Below, in pieces: positions 62,001 through 64,000 of a stretch of DNA of 64,000 nt; the stretch's first letter is position 1, and every line of letters begins with the position of its first letter. Both the position numbers and the translations under genes were made by a program. The notes under the pieces are model-generated. The model saw only the letters and a list, made by a program, of their open reading frames with translations. It did not search any database and was not told where the DNA came from. Source of the DNA: Flectonema sp. DT1601 (Eukaryota > Euglenozoa > Diplonemea > Diplonemida > Diplonemidae). The stretch lies in assembly GCA_964019425.1 (NCBI GenBank), contig OZ025827.1:124001-188000 (forward strand), in the 5' to 3' direction.

Positions 62001-64000
62001 GGTGATCTCACCATTTACTTCCGTGTACACAGAGTCCTCCTTGATGCTCTCGTCTGGAAAACAAAACCCAACATTGGAATCCCACACGGGAGGAACCCCA
62101 TTCACAGGTTCACATGCCAATCCGTTCATTACACACTCTCCCAAACACTTATCGGTAGTTCTTCCTGCGCAGTTCGCGTATTGCATTCCAATCCACACTC
62201 CGTTCAGCATCCCGCGTATCGGCTGCGCTGTTGTCAACTTCGGATAATTCTCTCCAGGGGACTTCCCGGCAGCACATTTTACATTCCCAGCCCACGGTTC
62301 AGGAATTGACAAGTCATCTACACCCCACAAAATCTGACCAACATAGTCATTATCGTAATATCCGGAAATCATGTTACACTTCCCCACCGCACATGTCGTA
62401 TCGTTGGTACAAGTCTTTTTCAGAAGAAGCTCCTCACACACCCTTCCCTGACATGTGATGTCGATGCTTGTCAGACCTGTTGGTTGTCCAGGGCACTGCG
62501 CTGCCCGAATGTTTGCCCGGAAGTCAGACCCGAGACGGTAATCACCGTAACTGAGTCCCAAAGAGACATCCATCTTCTTGTTGGTTTCCCATTCCCCAAG
62601 TTCGAGGATTTTCATCGCAGATGTATTGAAGTCGAACATGAAACCAGGTTGCCAGATTTTAGCGATGTTGCCGGACATGTTGCTACCCTGCATTGTATCT
62701 AGATATGGCTCCGGTCTCCAGATGGCCATGTTGTTCAGGTACTCACCCTCGGCTAACGGGTACGCGGCCATGTTTTGCGCAGCCCAGAACTCCAAAATGT
62801 CGGCCAGCTTCGGATGGTAAATCCGGATCGGAAAAGCAGTCCCCGCAAATGCATGAATCACTCCATCACACTGTACAGAAACAATGTGGTCCTCATACAT
62901 CGGATACTTCACGTCCGGGATCGCTACCCAGTTGGCTTTGGGTTCGAATGGGCTCGTTCCGTTTACCAATCCATCCCACGGGTTCATTAATGATTCAGTT
63001 AATATCCATTGAGTAGTGTACTTCACATACTCATATCCAACCACGGGGTTTACCCAGTGATACTTAGTGGCAGTGTTGCAATCGGAGGTGCTCTTAAAAT
63101 TAAAGTATTCGCTGAATCCCCAAGCACCCCCAAACGTCGATAACATGTCTTGCCATGTTGTAGTTGAGTACCAGTAGTTGTAGTCCACATTGCTGCCAAA
63201 AGCTTTCGGCATGCACACACTTGCCCCAGTCCGCACTCCACCGGGAAAGAGTCCTCCGAAAGCCGCAATAGCATTTTCAATTAGGCTGCGAGGATCTCCA
63301 GCAGTTTTCTTGTTCTCGTAAAACCCTACCGCCGTGAGGATGTTAACCAAATTGTCTCTCCCAACAAAATCAGCAACATCTGTGCACTGTTGGCCAGCGC
63401 CACACATCGACGAATCCAAGCACGGAGTGAATGCTGAGCATCCCCTGCCTCGGCATCCGACCGAAACACGTGGAAATCCACCGTACCTGCTACACCTCTC
63501 AATTCGAACCCGAAGGGTTACCTCTTGGACTCCCCTCATCGAGTATCCAAACGCACAAGACCCGCTCCCGTCCCACGAATCCCAATTGCACGTCGACGGC
63601 ATGTCGAATTGCCTGTCGTCAGTATAAAGGGCTCCATACATCTTCAAACCGTCCCTCGTGAAGGTTTCCGGATTATCAAGACAAGGATCGCTCATTGACT
63701 CTGCGTCGTTGAACCACTTGTTCCCGACCAAAATGAATCTCCCAATATCAAATCGCTGCTGAAAGACAGTCTCATTGTACGTGGCCCCGCACTTTTCCTT
63801 CACGTAAGTCTGAAGCCCCTCAACGAACTTCCCAAACATCCGAGGAAGGAACGGAGCATCTACGTTCACGTTCAAAAGTTGGTTGTCCGGAAACATCCGA
63901 ATCGTCCCATCACAAGTCGTGGTCAAGATGGTGTCGAAAGAAGTTACTTGGCCACAAGCAGGTTGAGTACTGCATAACAGCGCCAGTGCAAGTGCAGCTC
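59094..64000 (-). CDS. Surface glycoprotein with duplicated ABAB ectodomain (5' end beyond window)
   Basis: At least 1634 residues, open to the window edge with no intron. The first visible residues (AALALALLCSTQPACGQV) look like the end of a signal peptide, so little is missing. Module A (TCDGTIRMFPDNQLLNV) and module B (VQCDGVIHAFAGTAFPIRIY) are followed by a second A (TCEGQFRVFPDNELLSI) and second B (VQCDGLITFFEGTPFSIRIY). All have conserved Cys spacing, Cys-rich clusters such as CVGEVCKTL and WRPELY blocks. A Ser/Gly/Asp-rich stalk (encoded by a short minisatellite near 59300-59390) leads to a transmembrane helix (TLLIVIIVSAVAVVLVAIGGLFY) and a 30-residue acidic tail. Codon use is GC-richer than neighbours. 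Ligand and family unknown. Confidence 0.85.
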   Translation of the reverse strand, partial: AALALALLCSTQPACGQVTSFDTILTTTCDGTIRMFPDNQLLNVNVDAPFLPRMFGKFVEGLQTYVKEKCGATYNETVFQQRFDIGRFILVGNKWFNDAESMSDPCLDNPETFTRDGLKMYGALYTDDRQFDMPSTCNWDSWDGSGSCAFGYSMRGVQEVTLRVRIERCSRYGGFPRVSVGCRGRGCSAFTPCLDSSMCGAGQQCTDVADFVGRDNLVNILTAVGFYENKKTAGDPRSLIENAIAAFGGLFPGGVRTGASVCMPKAFGSNVDYNYWYSTTTWQDMLSTFGGAWGFSEYFNFKSTSDCNTATKYHWVNPVVGYEYVKYTTQWILTESLMNPWDGLVNGTSPFEPKANWVAIPDVKYPMYEDHIVSVQCDGVIHAFAGTAFPIRIYHPKLADILEFWAAQNMAAYPLAEGEYLNNMAIWRPEPYLDTMQGSNMSGNIAKIWQPGFMFDFNTSAMKILELGEWETNKKMDVSLGLSYGDYRLGSDFRANIRAAQCPGQPTGLTSIDITCQGRVCEELLLKKTCTNDTTCAVGKCNMISGYYDNDYVGQILWGVDDLSIPEPWAGNVKCAAGKSPGENYPKLTTAQPIRGMLNGVWIGMQYANCAGRTTDKCLGECVMNGLACEPVNGVPPVWDSNVGFCFPDESIKEDSVYTEVNGEITFANILPASQALYTSEKVVIDPFPEPTNPVPRPAEAYAGVETLVTGTCEGQFRVFPDNELLSISIDAEIIPRVFGEYMKAIDRYVTARCEAKGKTPPNLNDPKGRYLKRFHPLSFFVYSGMVDEYDSCLDDSDTFMRDFLKIFKERSRNLELLYLPETCNNVTWFEQGSCKMKLPLKFIPDAVLTVNIERCDTNYGYVRFAAGCEGGGCNAMINPCNHDSDCGGNSRCINPIDEIGSNKVFKFMRDTLHYFGPLEKQSNGAQDLFNEFVTKFGPYFKGSPIPGAGNKKVCFPKEYITSDRDHPGRVRPEVKNDRMVEDSNICGAVVQWPFGKTPNFRQPYYLDPGSFPGAGGKNYTPTSGQFMFARDVNSSDASMKQMRFGGGVCETHDDCTWGDIQNLCMSSYDMCQLDKWSCSNPGQYSQSDYKCACSVGISQYGSCGFWGRTIAYGDTCQNSVVAGDMYAEYNYDGVSAPDVPTFLPWNGLLKDGKTHFQRGVQWPHFPEVKIPVGETHVMSVQCDGLITFFEGTPFSIRIYLPKKQELLQFIADKYLTSMSSWIPQGLDPVAAFNREQALWRPELYIARLLKGTQEFDWFSSVADEFGFGTNVLGLGNFTYEKFVGEKESGVGFSYSGMKYLMGNDFKANVRLQQCSAYPNGLVGMDLTCVGEVCKTLQLQKPCVVNSDCAVGSCISTHFYDNDLMAGALWGTGDYSLECYDDWVTKTTCPASTEIGFTGVAETNNSKMYQTGASIYSLATTEGCSGRPQCACVSGCTWNGVACSATASVDPLWERQEIKVCLPKFFPFPDAFIKDLGYSTGEVGKPNSANIYSVARGMSMGKNVTVYGVDQSVMVIGAATVENVILPDFSCATDNSGSGGSDSGSSASSGSSSSASSGSSSSDSSGSDGGHGGNKDSSSSKTLLIVIIVSAVAVVLVAIGGLFYTKTGPFKEKRVDFDQELINEKDDDLAMPLQ
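59305..59400. repeat. Ser/Gly stalk minisatellite
   Basis: Short tandem units (ACTGCTACTGCCTGAACTAGC-type on the plus strand, differing slightly) encode the repeated SSGSSSSA stalk of the surface glycoprotein. Such tracts change length easily and would alter stalk length. Confidence 0.7.

Noticed and set aside
63926-63928. Start of the surface glycoprotein at 63926
   Set aside because: It is not an ATG (TTG), and the frame stays open through a signal-peptide-like sequence to the window edge, so the true start lies outside.

Overview
This is a eukaryotic nuclear contig, roughly 40% GC by eye, with a very high density of A and T homopolymer runs. Every protein gene I can support (18 loci) lies on the minus strand across the full 64 kb. 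Start codons sit a few to about 25 nt downstream of a pyrimidine-rich stretch ending in AG. Several genes also carry tiny GT-AG cis introns (33-85 nt). One-strand gene arrays plus acceptor-like sites right at the start codons suggest polycistronic transcription with spliced-leader trans-splicing. With the calpain-like, CCCH-finger and PPR genes and sparse short introns, a euglenozoan (diplonemid-like) protist is the most economical guess. No spliced-leader gene or rRNA is present to prove this.

Layout from high to low coordinates (the direction of transcription): a 5'-truncated surface glycoprotein with a duplicated ABAB ectodomain (59094-64000); a gap with MITE-like inverted-repeat units (57.3-58.9 kb); a small Cys-cluster protein; a ubiquitin-like/coiled-coil protein; a PH-domain protein; a PPR protein; a calpain-like protease with an intact triad; a Thr/Cys-rich repeat membrane protein with a spliced SH3/Tudor-like tail; a soluble-adenylyl-cyclase-type protein; a 4.3 kb gap with repeats; an unrecognised 562-residue protein; a 2 kb TIR DNA transposon flanked by TA; a four-exon Na+/glutamate symporter (GltS/ESS family); a three-exon M3 metallopeptidase; a small single-pass membrane protein; a 1312-residue multidomain nucleic-acid end-processing protein; a CCCH-finger protein; a PTAR1-like prenyltransferase alpha subunit; a uracil-DNA-glycosylase/ADP-ribosyltransferase fusion; a TPR protein; a RING protein; then 4.3 kb of AT-rich sequence without a gene.

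The most notable stretch is 6.7-15.6 kb. The 1312-residue protein combines an MJ1316 (ex-DUF504) domain, an EEP nuclease fold that appears to be interrupted by a P-loop kinase, a 2H phosphoesterase and a primase-like AEP domain. Nearby lies a UDG-ART fusion in which both classical UDG catalytic residues are changed to Asn, and a CCCH RNA-binding-type protein sits between them. Whether these act together is unknown; in a polycistronic genome adjacency is weak evidence of shared function. Three interspersed repeat families, the transposon and the MITE-like units fill the intergenic space. Domain calls rest on motifs read by eye. No database search was run.
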